Positions 42,540-52,318 of a stretch of 64,000 nucleotides of DNA are shown in pieces; position 1 is the first letter of the stretch, and every line of letters begins with the position of its first letter. A model generated the notes under the pieces. That model was given only the letters and a program-made list of their open reading frames with translations, made no database searches and was not told where the DNA came from. Source of the stretch: Campanula takesimana (lineage: Eukaryota; Streptophyta; Magnoliopsida; Asterales; Campanulaceae); assembly GCA_026119855.1 (NCBI GenBank), contig JAOWBW010000086.1, forward strand, positions 958,407 to 1,022,406. Reading direction: 5' to 3'. Position numbers and translations under genes: made by a program.

Positions 42540-45500
42540 TTAAGCGTAGAACCTCTTGAGCTTGTCGAGGTTGACCTCCTTTGGCAGCTGGTCGCCATCT
42601 AAATCCACGAGCCGGACTGCACCACCGCTTAGTATCTTTTTGACCACGTACGGACCGATCCATCGGGGTCCCCATTTCCCCAGGGGATTCATGGCATTAG
42701 GAGGATGTTGTCTTAAGACCAAATCTCCCACATTGATGTTTCGAGGCTTCACTTTTTTGTTGAAAGCTCTTGCCATCCTCTGCTGATACGCCCTTGTGCG
42801 TTCGAGTGCTCTTAACCTTTTCTCGTCGAGCAAGGCTAGTTGTTCATATCGACTTTGCATCCAGTCGACCTCGTTGACTTGATTCTCGAGGAGGACCCGT
42901 AGAGATGGGACTTCAAGTTCGATAGGGAGTACGGCTTCAGAACCATAGACCAATGCATAAGGAGTTTCTCCTGTTGCGGATCGTATTGATGTGCGGTAGC
43001 CCCACAATGCTAATGGTAGCTTTTCGGGCCAATCCCTTCCTGTTGAGGCCATTTTCTTGACGATGGTCTCGATGGTCTTATTTGCTGCTTCGACTGCGCC
43101 ATTTGCTTGGGGCCGGTAAGGAGATGACTTGTGCTTGGTGATCTTGTATTCTACCAAAAGTGCATCCGTTTCCTTCTCAAAGTGAGAGCCGTTGTCGGAA
43201 ATGATTTCATGAGGCACGCCGTATCGGCACATGATATTAATCTTTACAAATTCGGCCACTTTCTTGGCGTTGAGGGTTCGATAGGCTTGTGCTTCGACCC
43301 AATTTGTGAAGTAGTCGACTGCTACTAGGACGAATGACTGCCCATTGCTCCCGGCAGGATGAACTTTACCGATGATGTCTATCCCCCAACAAGAGAAAGG
43401 CCAAGGTGTGACCATGTTGTAAAGTTGTGAGGGTGGAGCATGTTGCAGATTAGCGTGGAATTGGCACTTGGCACACCTTTTGACTTTCTCGATACAGTCT
43501 CGTTCCATAGTGCTCCAATAGTAACCAATGCGAAGTATCTTCTTGACTAGCATAAACCCATTCATGTGGGGTCCACATTCTCCTTCGTGCACTTCACACA
43601 TTATCTCTTGAGCTTCGGTTTCATTGGCGCATAAGAGATTGATCCCGTCGTGGTGCCTTTTATATACTCGGTCCCCAATCAGTACGTACCGAGAGGCTAA
43701 CCTTTGCAGAGCTGCTTGAGACTTCTTATTGATGTTCTCGGGATAAGTGCCGTCTTTAAGGAAGTTCATGATATCCGAATACCACGGAGAGTTTGTTTGA
43801 ACCTCGTTGATCTCGATACTCATGCAATATGCCGGACTGTTCCTTCGAGCAATTTTGAAAGGCTTCACCATTTTCCCTTTGGGCATTTCAACTAATGAAG
43901 CTATAGTGGCCAGTGCATCGGCGAAGCGATTCTTATCCCTTGGCAGGTAGTTGAAAGTGATCTCTTGGAATTGTTCAACCAGTTCTTCAAGGTGCTGACC
44001 ATACTGCTGGAGAGTCGGGTCTTGGGTTCGCCATTTACCCGATTGCTGATTGATAAGGAGCAAAGAGTCGCCGAATACTTCTAGTTCTGTGATGTTTCTG
44101 TCGAGAGCTGCCTCTAGCCCCGCTATACATGCTTCGTACTCGGCAATGTTGTTGGTAGCTTCGAATTCCAGGCGTATGGCAATGGGAGTGTAGATGTCTT
44201 TTGGATCGACAAGCAATACCCCTATACCAAAACCGTGTTTATTGGCGGCGCCATCGAAAAAAAGTTGCCACTTGTCTTCCTCGGTTGCAGTACAAATTAA
44301 ATGCTCGTCGGGGAACTGTACATCTTCCCCCTTCACTTCGTCACACGGGAATTCGGCAAGCTGGTCGAAAAAAAGTTTCCACTTGTCTTCCTCGGTTGCA
44401 GTACAAATTAAATGCTCGTCGGGGAACTGTACATCTTCCCCCTTCACTTCGTCACACGGGAATTCAGCAAGCTGGTCACTGAACACTTTCCCCCTGACGG
44501 ATTTTAGTGTGACGTAAGTGATATCATAGCCGGCGAGCATGAAGTACCATTTGGCTATTCTTGTTGACATGAAAGGCTTCTCGAAGATGTAGCGGAGCGG
44601 GTCCACCTTTGCTACTAGCTTGATCGGAAAAGCTTCCATATAGTGTTTGAGCTTTTGAGTGACCCAAACCAATGCTGCACATGACTTCTCTAAGACAGAG
44701 TAGTTCTTTTCGCCTCCTTGGAATCGGCGACTGAAAAAATAAATGGCGTTCTCCTTTGTGGACTCTCGTTGCTCTTGGGCTAACATAGCCCCTAGGGCTT
44801 CCTCATTGACAGTGAGATAAAGCAACAGAGGTTTCTCCTTGTGTGGCGGAACTAGGACAGGAGGGCACGTCAAGTAATGCTTCACTTGATCGAAGGCTTC
44901 TTGGCACGCGTCGGTCCATTCTAGAGCTACATTCTTCTTGAGTAACTTGAAGATTGGCTCGCACATGGAAGTGAGTTGGTGCACAAACCGACTGATGTAT
45001 TGTAGTCTGCCCATGAAACCTTTAATCTCTTTCTGCGTCTTTGGAGGAGGCATGTCAATGATTGCCTTGATTTTGGAGGGGTCTACTTCGATTCCCCTTT
45101 CAGTGACCATATAACCAAGAACTTTGCCTCGGATAACCCCGAATGTGCACTTTGTAGGGTTGAGCCTCATCTTGTGTTGACGAAGCCTTTCGAAGAACTT
45201 GCGGAGATCGATTAAATGTTGACCATCGGTCCCTTTGGAGTGAATGATCATGTCGTCCACATAGACCTCGATTTCTTTGTGAATCATATCGTGGAACAAG
45301 TCTGTCACGGCTCTTTGGTAGGAAGCCCCAGCGTTTCTTAACCCAAACGGCATGACTGTGTAGCAAAAGGTACCCCACGGTGTTGTGAAGGCTGTCTTAT
45401 GTTGATCTTCCTCGGCCATAAGAATCTGATTGTACCCAGCGAACCCATCCACGAATGAGCGAACCTCGTAGGCAGCAGTGGAGTCGACTAGCATGTCGAT

Positions 45501-48500
45501 ATTAGGGAGTGGAAAATCATCCTTTGGGGAAGCTTTGTTTAAATCCTGGAAGTCTACACAAACTCGAACCTTGCCGTTCGCCTTCCTGACTGTCACAATG
45601 TTGGCTAACCATGTCGGATACTCGATAACCTTGATGAAACCCACACTGAGGAGCTTCTCAATTTCTTCTTTGACCTGCAGAGACCATTCTGGCTTGATCT
45701 TTCTGAGCTTCTGCTTTACTGGCCTGGCATCTTCTCTGATCGGAATCCTGTGCTCCGCTACCTTTCTGTCTAAACCCGGCATGTCTTTGTATGACCATGC
45801 GAATACATCCACGAACTCCCGTAGTAATGCAGTCAATCTGTCTCTGTCGTCTCCCTTGAAGAAGCTTCCAATCTTGGTTTCTCTTGGCTCTTCTTCGGTA
45901 CCCAGATTAACAACATGCAATTCTTCGTCAGCCTTTGGACCATTCTCGCCACGACTACGGACTTGTTGAGCAAGTTCATTTAAGTATGTTGTGTTTTCGT
46001 GGTCTATTTCATCATAATTTGAATCATTATTAACTTGTTCGTTAAGTTCATTATTAGTTAATTCATCATTTATGATGTTTGCAATCTCAGGGTACTCAGA
46101 AATATCAAATTTTTCATTAGCAAAGAAAGGAAACACACGCTCGGCTATGGCCTCCAAATCCTCTTGGGTGAGGGTATTAGAGACACTCTCGGACTCGAAA
46201 GTAAGTGTGAGCTGCTCTTCCTTTGTTGCTGTGCGGGGTATGCAACCCATTTCTTGGACTAAGAATTCCTCGGATACCACGGGCCCTTTTGTTGAATACC
46301 AATTGTTGATCGGCTCGGAGCTTGGCGGGATTTCACTGATAGTTTCGTTCATGATGACGGTGTCATGGATGGCGTTAACTTGGCACTTATTCATCATGGC
46401 TAGCTCTTCAAACATGGAGGCTAAATCTGTCAAATCTTCCCCCACGGTGATTTCTGTCTCGGACTCTATAGTCATCTTCCTCCCCCACCATTCACGGGGC
46501 GACATGGGAGTTGGTTCCCTTTCGGATTTCTGGATCTCACAATCGGAGAAGATTTCGAGGTCGGGCTTTTTGACACCCTTATTGTTAACCCATGGTTCGG
46601 GAAAGATCATGTATGGAACGTCTTCCCCTTGGCGGACAAAATAACCATTCAACGTCTTGCGGTAAGGCCTTAGATTAGGGACTTCATACCGACGGCCTTC
46701 TTCACGAGCTCGGGCCTTTTCGTTCTTGATTGCTTGCTCTTGTTTCAAGTCTTCTTTGGAAGGCTCATATCCCAAACCGAAGGTGTTCTTGACAAATGGG
46801 ACTTGCACGGGATGTAGGATTCCTTGCTGATATTTCCCTAAGCCTAAACCAGGGAAGTAGTCCATATTCCTCATCATGCGGAGGACTTTGTGATTGCTGG
46901 GGGTCCATGATCCGTTTCCCCCTTCTTTGTCAATGGCGTTGATTGAGACGCCGGAGATAGTGGAGTCTGGTAGACCATGCTGAACTTGGTGGACGGGCTC
47001 ACCTTTTCTGTGGATAGTGATTTTTTCAGCCATTACGGTCACTATTTCATCACCATTTCGGATCTTGACACATTGGTGGAGAGTTGACGGTACGACATTA
47101 GCACTGTGAATCCATGGTCGACCCAACAGTAAGTTGAACGAGGCCGGGATATCAAGCACTTGGAATGGAACGGACATGACCATGCTCCCAAACTCAATGT
47201 CTATTTCGATCATACCCATGACTGTACGGGCGGTGCTGTCATAACCTCGGATTACTTGAGTAGAAGGCTTCAAATCAGAATCCGTAAGCCCCAGTATGCC
47301 CATGATTCTACCAGGCATGAGATTGAGTGCGGAACCACCGTCCACTAAGACTCTTGAGACGGGCCTCCCCCTTGCTCGTACCTTGAGGTAAATAGCTTCG
47401 TTGTGGTTGGAACCAAACGGTGGGAGGTCCATATCGGCAAAGGTGATGACGTTGCCAAAGTGAATGTGACCAATCATTGCCGTGAGGTCCTCGGGAGTAG
47501 TATCGGGAGAAACTGATGTATCATCGAGATTGCGGATGACAAGATCTTGGTGCTTCTTTGAGGATGCAATGAGGTCCCAAATAGAGATGTTGGCTTGAGT
47601 TTTCTTGAGTTGGACAAGTAGAGGATCTTCGGGAGCGTTGTGAGCTTGCGGCTTTTGAGAAGAGGAGCTCGGTGCGGAAGTGGAAGGGTTCCTTGCTATG
47701 ACTCGACCGGATCGAGTTAGCATGTTGACGTTCCCATCTTGCTTCTTTTTCCTATTCTCTAGTACTTCCCTCATTACTTCATCATAAGTCACTACATAAC
47801 AAGAATTGTCAAGTTTATTCATAACATTGGGGCCCCCATTCACAATTGGGATTGAATGGGTGGTCCCTTCAAGTTCTCCTATCTCTATTACATTGACATG
47901 CTCGTCATTAGTCACTACAAATTCTTTCTTATCTATGAGATCTTGAATGACATTGCAGAGAATGAAGCAATCCTCGGTGGTGTGGCCACTATATTGGTGG
48001 TAGCCACAATATTTGTGGTGAGCATGATTGGAGTTGATCGTCTTGGGTTGGTACCCTTGCACGGGTGTGACTTGACCCTTTGCCTTGAGGACCTCGAACA
48101 CTTCGGTTTGAGTCATGCCTTGGAGAGGCGTGTAGACACGGTCACTTCGGGACTTCTTCCCTTGAGGTGGAGGAACCTTTTTGTAATTCCCCTTGTCAAT
48201 AGTGACGGCGTTGACCGAGGCCTCTTTTATGGAGTTGGAAGCGGCCTTGTAGCGGTAAGTAGGAGTGGTCTTTTTGATCTCCTTGAGCAAGTCATCCATG
48301 CGTACCCCCGCCTCATACATTTGGGAGAAGTCGGAGTAGCAAGCCCCACTTAGGTGAGTGCGGAGATCAATCTTGAGACACTTGAGAAATATGTCCATTT
48401 GCTCTTTTGTGTTCGGCCTCTCAACAATTTCAGAGAGTTTGTCATTCCATCTCCTTGTGAAGTCGATGAAGGACTCATTGTCTCGTTGAGTAGTGTTCTC

Positions 48501-49382
48501 TAGCTCTTTCCTTGTGGGCCGGTGAGTGGTGTTGCCTTGGTATTGGTTCTTGAAGGCAAGCATGGCGGAGTCCCAATCAAGACGGACAGTGAGCGGGAGA
48601 GTAGCATACCAATCTTTTGCCGCCCCTTCGAGAGTGAGAGGAAAGCATTGAGCCATCACCTTGGGGGAGACCTTCTTTGGAACCATTGCCCAAATATAAG
48701 TCTCAATGTGAGTCATAGGACAAGAGTTGCCCTTGAATTTGCTTATGTCGGGCATCTTGAACTTATCGGGAAGAGCGGCCATAGTACTCATGAGGATGGA
48801 TGATTGATAAAGGCTTGTGTCGGAGCCTTTCCCCATGTTGAGCCCATTGAATTTTTGGTCGATGTAGGCCATGATAGAATCCACCATTTTGGGCTCATTG
48901 TTCTCGGAACTTGGTTCCCCCATTTTCTTGGTGCGGGTGTTGACATAAGGACTCTTGAACAAACCCTCGGTCCATTCGGACTCATCATCATTGTTCTTGT
49001 TCTTTCCCTTGGCAAGGTTGGTGAGCTTTTCTTTCATTAGCTCCATTTCGGTCTCGTGGGCCTCCCTTTGGCTGTCGAGGTGGGATTGCCAAATGTCGTC
49101 TTTGCTTTGTGCCTCCTTGTTAAGGGTGGAGACTTGCTCTTGGAGGAGTTGGACCATAGTTGAGAGCTGTTCGAGAGACATGGTGTTGCTGCTGCCGGTC
49201 ATGGTTGGTGTTGGAGCTGTTGGAGAGATCTCTTCACGGACTAACCGATTTGCTGAATCCCGGTAGACTTTGTAAGTACCAATTGAACCTATATTGCAGA
49301 AGAGTCCCTTGTCAGTCTTGAGTAACACTTGCGGTCCATGAAGAGGCTTAGAACACACAGTTGGGCACACGACTCGAACCAC
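42540..49382 (-). CDS. gag-pol: Intact gag-pol polyprotein of Tat element C (2280 codons)
   Basis: One frame from 49382 to the stop at 42540. The likely true gag start is Met61 (MTGSSNTMSLEQLS, 49202), since earlier codons read like leader. Approximate residues: gag core 205-370; CHHC-type zinc motif CGYHQYSGHTTEDC 458-472; aspartic protease LVDGGSALNL about 677-690; RT with YVDDMIIHSKG about 1373; RNase H about 1500-1580; archaeal-type RNase H about 1706-1830 (FFDGAANKHG, NNIAEYEACIAGL, FGDSLLLIN, RFADALAT). Integrase has HHCC (HEGECGPH ... CAKCQFH) and D (GIDIIG), D (ISDNGSHF), E (GAVEAANK) at about 1925-2105, then a GPYVVKKIL-type C-terminal domain. All catalytic residues I can check are present. 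One oddity is an exact-frame 37-residue duplication just before the second RNase H. Confidence 0.95.
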   Translation of the reverse strand: MVRVVCPTVCSKPLHGPQVLLKTDKGLFCNIGSIGTYKVYRDSANRLVREEISPTAPTPTMTGSSNTMSLEQLSTMVQLLQEQVSTLNKEAQSKDDIWQSHLDSQREAHETEMELMKEKLTNLAKGKNKNNDDESEWTEGLFKSPYVNTRTKKMGEPSSENNEPKMVDSIMAYIDQKFNGLNMGKGSDTSLYQSSILMSTMAALPDKFKMPDISKFKGNSCPMTHIETYIWAMVPKKVSPKVMAQCFPLTLEGAAKDWYATLPLTVRLDWDSAMLAFKNQYQGNTTHRPTRKELENTTQRDNESFIDFTRRWNDKLSEIVERPNTKEQMDIFLKCLKIDLRTHLSGACYSDFSQMYEAGVRMDDLLKEIKKTTPTYRYKAASNSIKEASVNAVTIDKGNYKKVPPPQGKKSRSDRVYTPLQGMTQTEVFEVLKAKGQVTPVQGYQPKTINSNHAHHKYCGYHQYSGHTTEDCFILCNVIQDLIDKKEFVVTNDEHVNVIEIGELEGTTHSIPIVNGGPNVMNKLDNSCYVVTYDEVMREVLENRKKKQDGNVNMLTRSGRVIARNPSTSAPSSSSQKPQAHNAPEDPLLVQLKKTQANISIWDLIASSKKHQDLVIRNLDDTSVSPDTTPEDLTAMIGHIHFGNVITFADMDLPPFGSNHNEAIYLKVRARGRPVSRVLVDGGSALNLMPGRIMGILGLTDSDLKPSTQVIRGYDSTARTVMGMIEIDIEFGSMVMSVPFQVLDIPASFNLLLGRPWIHSANVVPSTLHQCVKIRNGDEIVTVMAEKITIHRKGEPVHQVQHGLPDSTISGVSINAIDKEGGNGSWTPSNHKVLRMMRNMDYFPGLGLGKYQQGILHPVQVPFVKNTFGLGYEPSKEDLKQEQAIKNEKARAREEGRRYEVPNLRPYRKTLNGYFVRQGEDVPYMIFPEPWVNNKGVKKPDLEIFSDCEIQKSEREPTPMSPREWWGRKMTIESETEITVGEDLTDLASMFEELAMMNKCQVNAIHDTVIMNETISEIPPSSEPINNWYSTKGPVVSEEFLVQEMGCIPRTATKEEQLTLTFESESVSNTLTQEDLEAIAERVFPFFANEKFDISEYPEIANIINDELTNNELNEQVNNDSNYDEIDHENTTYLNELAQQVRSRGENGPKADEELHVVNLGTEEEPRETKIGSFFKGDDRDRLTALLREFVDVFAWSYKDMPGLDRKVAEHRIPIREDARPVKQKLRKIKPEWSLQVKEEIEKLLSVGFIKVIEYPTWLANIVTVRKANGKVRVCVDFQDLNKASPKDDFPLPNIDMLVDSTAAYEVRSFVDGFAGYNQILMAEEDQHKTAFTTPWGTFCYTVMPFGLRNAGASYQRAVTDLFHDMIHKEIEVYVDDMIIHSKGTDGQHLIDLRKFFERLRQHKMRLNPTKCTFGVIRGKVLGYMVTERGIEVDPSKIKAIIDMPPPKTQKEIKGFMGRLQYISRFVHQLTSMCEPIFKLLKKNVALEWTDACQEAFDQVKHYLTCPPVLVPPHKEKPLLLYLTVNEEALGAMLAQEQRESTKENAIYFFSRRFQGGEKNYSVLEKSCAALVWVTQKLKHYMEAFPIKLVAKVDPLRYIFEKPFMSTRIAKWYFMLAGYDITYVTLKSVRGKVFSDQLAEFPCDEVKGEDVQFPDEHLICTATEEDKWKLFFDQLAEFPCDEVKGEDVQFPDEHLICTATEEDKWQLFFDGAANKHGFGIGVLLVDPKDIYTPIAIRLEFEATNNIAEYEACIAGLEAALDRNITELEVFGDSLLLINQQSGKWRTQDPTLQQYGQHLEELVEQFQEITFNYLPRDKNRFADALATIASLVEMPKGKMVKPFKIARRNSPAYCMSIEINEVQTNSPWYSDIMNFLKDGTYPENINKKSQAALQRLASRYVLIGDRVYKRHHDGINLLCANETEAQEIMCEVHEGECGPHMNGFMLVKKILRIGYYWSTMERDCIEKVKRCAKCQFHANLQHAPPSQLYNMVTPWPFSCWGIDIIGKVHPAGSNGQSFVLVAVDYFTNWVEAQAYRTLNAKKVAEFVKINIMCRYGVPHEIISDNGSHFEKETDALLVEYKITKHKSSPYRPQANGAVEAANKTIETIVKKMASTGRDWPEKLPLALWGYRTSIRSATGETPYALVYGSEAVLPIELEVPSLRVLLENQVNEVDWMQSRYEQLALLDEKRLRALERTRAYQQRMARAFNKKVKPRNINVGDLVLRQHPPNAMNPLGKWGPRWIGPYVVKKILSGGAVRLVDLDGDQLPKEVNLDKLKRFYA
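44255..44476 (-). repeat. 111-bp in-frame tandem duplication within pol of C
   Basis: Two adjacent copies encode DQLAEFPCDEVKGEDVQFPD and the next 17 residues (to DKWKLFF / DKWQLFF). Period 111 bp (44255 against 44366). Element B has one copy only. The duplication lies in the tether between the two RNase H domains and leaves the FFDGAANKHG motif intact after the second copy. Confidence 0.95.
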
Positions 49383-50540
49383 AAAAGAAAAGACTCTTTT
49401 TTTTTTTTTTATTTTATAAGTCGGAGGGAATGAATCCCTTTTGGGGTTTCTAAGGAAATAATGGAATCGTCACACTAGTATATAGACCATCTCGCGGTCC
49501 CATATACTCATCGGATTCCACCACGCTTGTGAATCCTACATGTATCGGGATTAAACTAAATTAATGTAGTAAAGCATACATGCGGGGACGGATTTTTATT
49601 TTCGTCCAAAATAACCACTTTTGGGGACGGATTTTTATGGCGTCCCTTTCAACAAGTTGGCATGTATGATTTGAAGACATTAGTTTAGGGAAATCTCGGT
49701 ACATGGAAACCGACTTGAGTCACGGAGTGTTAGACCCTAACTAGAATTGTGTGGTTTGTGCTCGGCTTGAATATGAGGCTCAAAGGTCACCCCCGGCATG
49801 TAGTCTTGAACTACGCCACGGGCTGAGGTTTACCGCTTCGAAAGAGCCAAGGTCTGGTGGAGCTTGAAACTTTCTAGGACGGGCCTCGACGGGTTTGGGG
49901 TTGGACTTGTGCGACTCGATAGTGAGCAGTTCATAGGAATATGTGCATATAGTGTGAGGTCTAACAAGTGACAAAAAAAAAAAAAATTATTTTTATTTTT
50001 TTTGAAAAGAAAGAAAAACACACAAAACACATAAGCACATAAAATTACAACTCCCGAATCACCCGTGTGACCGGTAAATAAAACACAAAATTAAAACAGT
50101 CCGAGGGTTCAATTCTGTTCTGATGCAGGCAACTGTGCCCACACCCCACTGTTCTGCTCAGTCACTGGAACCTGTTTCTGTTCTGGGAACCAACCCAGAA
50201 GCGTGCGCCTCTGAGTGCAGATGTGGAACGCGCGCGCATCGCGCAATGCTTATGGGAGGCGCGCGCTTCTGGGGCACACCTGTCAGAATGTCAGACTTTG
50301 GACTCAGGGGATTGCCCTGGTCCCATGTTCATATTGTAACCCCTGCAGAAGTGATTAGTGCAGAATAACAGAAGAAGAAGATGAAGAACATGAAGAAGTG
50401 GGCGATTCTGGTTCTTGATGCGGGATGCGCGCGCCTTAGGCTTAAAAGGCCAGACGCGCGCGCCTCCCCCATCAGGAAACAGAATGCCCAGAAAAGATGT
50501 AGATTTTGATCAGAATGCAAGTTTAACCCTCAAATTAGGT
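49383..50540 (-). other. 5' leader of element C
   Basis: A non-coding leader of about 1.16 kb lies between primer site and gag. It has five GC boxes in two clusters (50199-50271 and 50424-50468), e.g. GGGAGGCGCGCGCTTC, A/T homopolymers at about 49394-49415 and 49974-50005, and a near-repeat of GGGGACGGATTTTTAT at 49580-49640. No upstream ORF with gene-like content is seen. Confidence 0.7.
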
Positions 50541-50558
50541 CCCCAGTGGAGTCGCCAC
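50541..50558 (-). other. Primer binding site of element C
   Basis: On the minus strand GTGGCGACTCCACTGGGG directly follows the 5' LTR. Tat/Ogre elements are known to use a tRNA-Arg-type primer beginning TGGCGACTC; the exact tRNA was not checked. Confidence 0.8.
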
Positions 50559-51543
50559 TGTAGATACCCCGGGGGAACCACGTCTTTAGGCTCGAGGGCG
50601 CGGGTTATCCTAGGATGTCTAACTTGTTTTTAGAGTCGCCACCTATGTTTTGAGGAACATAAGAAAAACCTATAGATTGTAGCCTAAGTTTGATTACGAA
50701 AACAGAGATTCTTTGTTTTGAGGTTCGGGGGTTAGATTACGAGATGGGAAGTACCGAAACACCCATCTCGCCCAACTAAAGTTGGTCTTGCTTGATCAAA
50801 ATCTACATGAATGAAAATGTTCTTCTTCTTCTTCTTTAAGTCATGAAAAGGGGGAATTTAAAATAGGATTTGGAATGTAGGAGATAACTCCTTAACCAAC
50901 CTCAATGAGATGAGGTGATCATTAGAGTCATGTCCCAAAATGATTTGGGTGATTGCACATTTGATTAAAGTAAAAGAGAGAGAGGAGATGAAGTAGAAAA
51001 GAAGGGAAAAGATGGACTTTTACCTACAATTTGAAGAACTTCAAATGTTGCTTGATTTGATTCTTGGAGAACCTTTAGAAAGTGACTCTTTTGTCTAGTT
51101 TTTTGATGATTTTTTCCAATGATTTTTCGATCCTTGAAAATGGAGGTAAAGAGAGGCTTTTATAGGTGAAAGAGGGGTGTTTTTGGTGCCAAAACTCAGT
51201 CACCAAGAAATCCTTCCCGGGCAAAATCCTGTAAATTGAGCAAGGGAGGGAATCCTGGCCAGAAATCTGTAACTGACGCCCAGAGGCGCGCGCTTCCTGC
51301 TTTGGGGGCGGGAGGCGCGCGCGCGCCTGGCTCCTAGTGTCGGAGGCGCGCGACTCAGAGAAGGCAATTTTGACAGAATGGACTAGAAAGTCAGCCCTGT
51401 CATTCAGTTTAGTCCCTGGACTTAACGAAGTCAGTCAGGAACTTAACGGAAGTGACAGAAACTAACGAGAAACACTTAGAATGGGGGGAAACACAAAATC
51501 AAATGTGCAATCGGGGTGAGCGGTCCAAGGTGGGGTGTCTACA
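50559..51543 (-). repeat. 5' LTR of element C
   Basis: 985 bp, TGTAGATACCCC ... GGTGTCTACA on the plus strand. It differs from the 3' LTR by about five substitutions and one extra GC pair of bases within the middle GCGCGC box (51313-51330). Flanked by CCATC at 51544-51548. Confidence 0.96.
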
Positions 51544-51548
51544 CCATC

Positions 51549-51665
51549 CATTGAAGCGGTCTTTCCGAAGTACCGGGTTGGAAAAGTTGCGGTGACCGGG
51601 GAACTCTCTGATTCCACACGCACTAGTCGGCGACATGATGCTCTCTTCCACTTCATCTGAGCCAC
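51549..51665 (-). pseudogene. gag: N-terminal piece of F gag, separated by element C
   Basis: The minus-strand frame starts MAQMKWKRASCRRLVRVESE at 51665 and reads to ASMDG at the CCATC duplication. It rejoins 38488-37223 in the same frame once element C is set aside. Downstream codons in the present sequence run into the LTR of C. Confidence 0.75.
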
Positions 51666-52318
51666 GGGAAGAAAGAGGGTAGTTTAGGCTCGGGTAAACA
51701 TTGGGTGAATGCTCATGATACTAATGGGACAGGACCGTTATGCTTAGACCTATGGGGCGGAAGATGGACGGGGTTGAATGGGATCTCGAATCCATCCAAG
51801 ATTCAAGCGGGGCCCTACTTTCAAGGTTGTAACGGACTTTTTAGAGGATAACGGGGATTCATCCAAAGACTTGACAGGCTTCTTGGAGGATAACGGGGAT
51901 CCATCCAAGGACTTGAGCGACTTCTTGGAGGATAACGAGGATCCATCCAAGGAGTTGACGGGTTCCTAGGGGACTATGCCTATGGATTTAACGGAAGTCT
52001 TGGAGGATAACGGGGATCCATCCAAAGCCTTGACCGGCTTCTTGGAGGATAACGGGGATCCATCCAAGGACTTAACGGGTTCCTAGGGGACTATGCCTGA
52101 GGATTTAACGGAAGTCTTAGAGGATAACGGGGATCCATCCAAAGATTGGCGGGTGCCTCGGAGATCTTCCAAGGGTATGACGGATGCTTAGAGGACTATT
52201 CCTAAGGACTTGACTGGCTTCTTGGAGGATAATGGGGATCCATCCAAGAATTTGACTAACATCTCGGAGGATAACAGGGACCCATCCAAGGACTTGATTG
52301 GCCTTCCTAGGGGACTTT
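51666..52318 (-). repeat. Leader tandem array of element F, first part
   Basis: Degenerate ~40-bp units built on GGAGGATAACGGGGATCCATCC, alternating with a CCTAGGGGACTATGCC variant. The array continues on the other side of the inserted solo LTR at 53568-53790, so both are one array within the F leader. Confidence 0.85.

Larger units (their letters stand above)
38489..51543 (-). mobile_element. Complete young Tat Ty3/Gypsy element C nested in F
   Basis: LTRs at 38489-39471 (3') and 50559-51543 (5') bound 13,055 bp. The 5-bp duplication CCATC lies at 38484-38488 and 51544-51548. The order on the minus strand is 5' LTR, primer site, leader, a single gag-pol frame with dual RNase H, antisense DUF7745/PMD-like ORF, 45-bp tandem array, polypurine tract, 3' LTR. 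I see about five substitutions and one 2-bp indel between the LTRs, i.e. about 0.5%, so insertion is recent. The second RNase H defines the Tat group (Ogre, Retand, Grande and relatives). Gag-pol is uninterrupted. Confidence 0.96.

Noticed and set aside
45100..46644. Plus-strand ORFs opposite pol of C (e.g. 45478-45969, 46072-46644)
   Set aside because: Antisense shadows of the intact polyprotein; similar shadows occur opposite the pol of B.
49780..50030. tRNA-like or small-RNA gene in the leader of C
   Set aside because: No cloverleaf or A/B boxes that I could trace; short ORFs there are chance.
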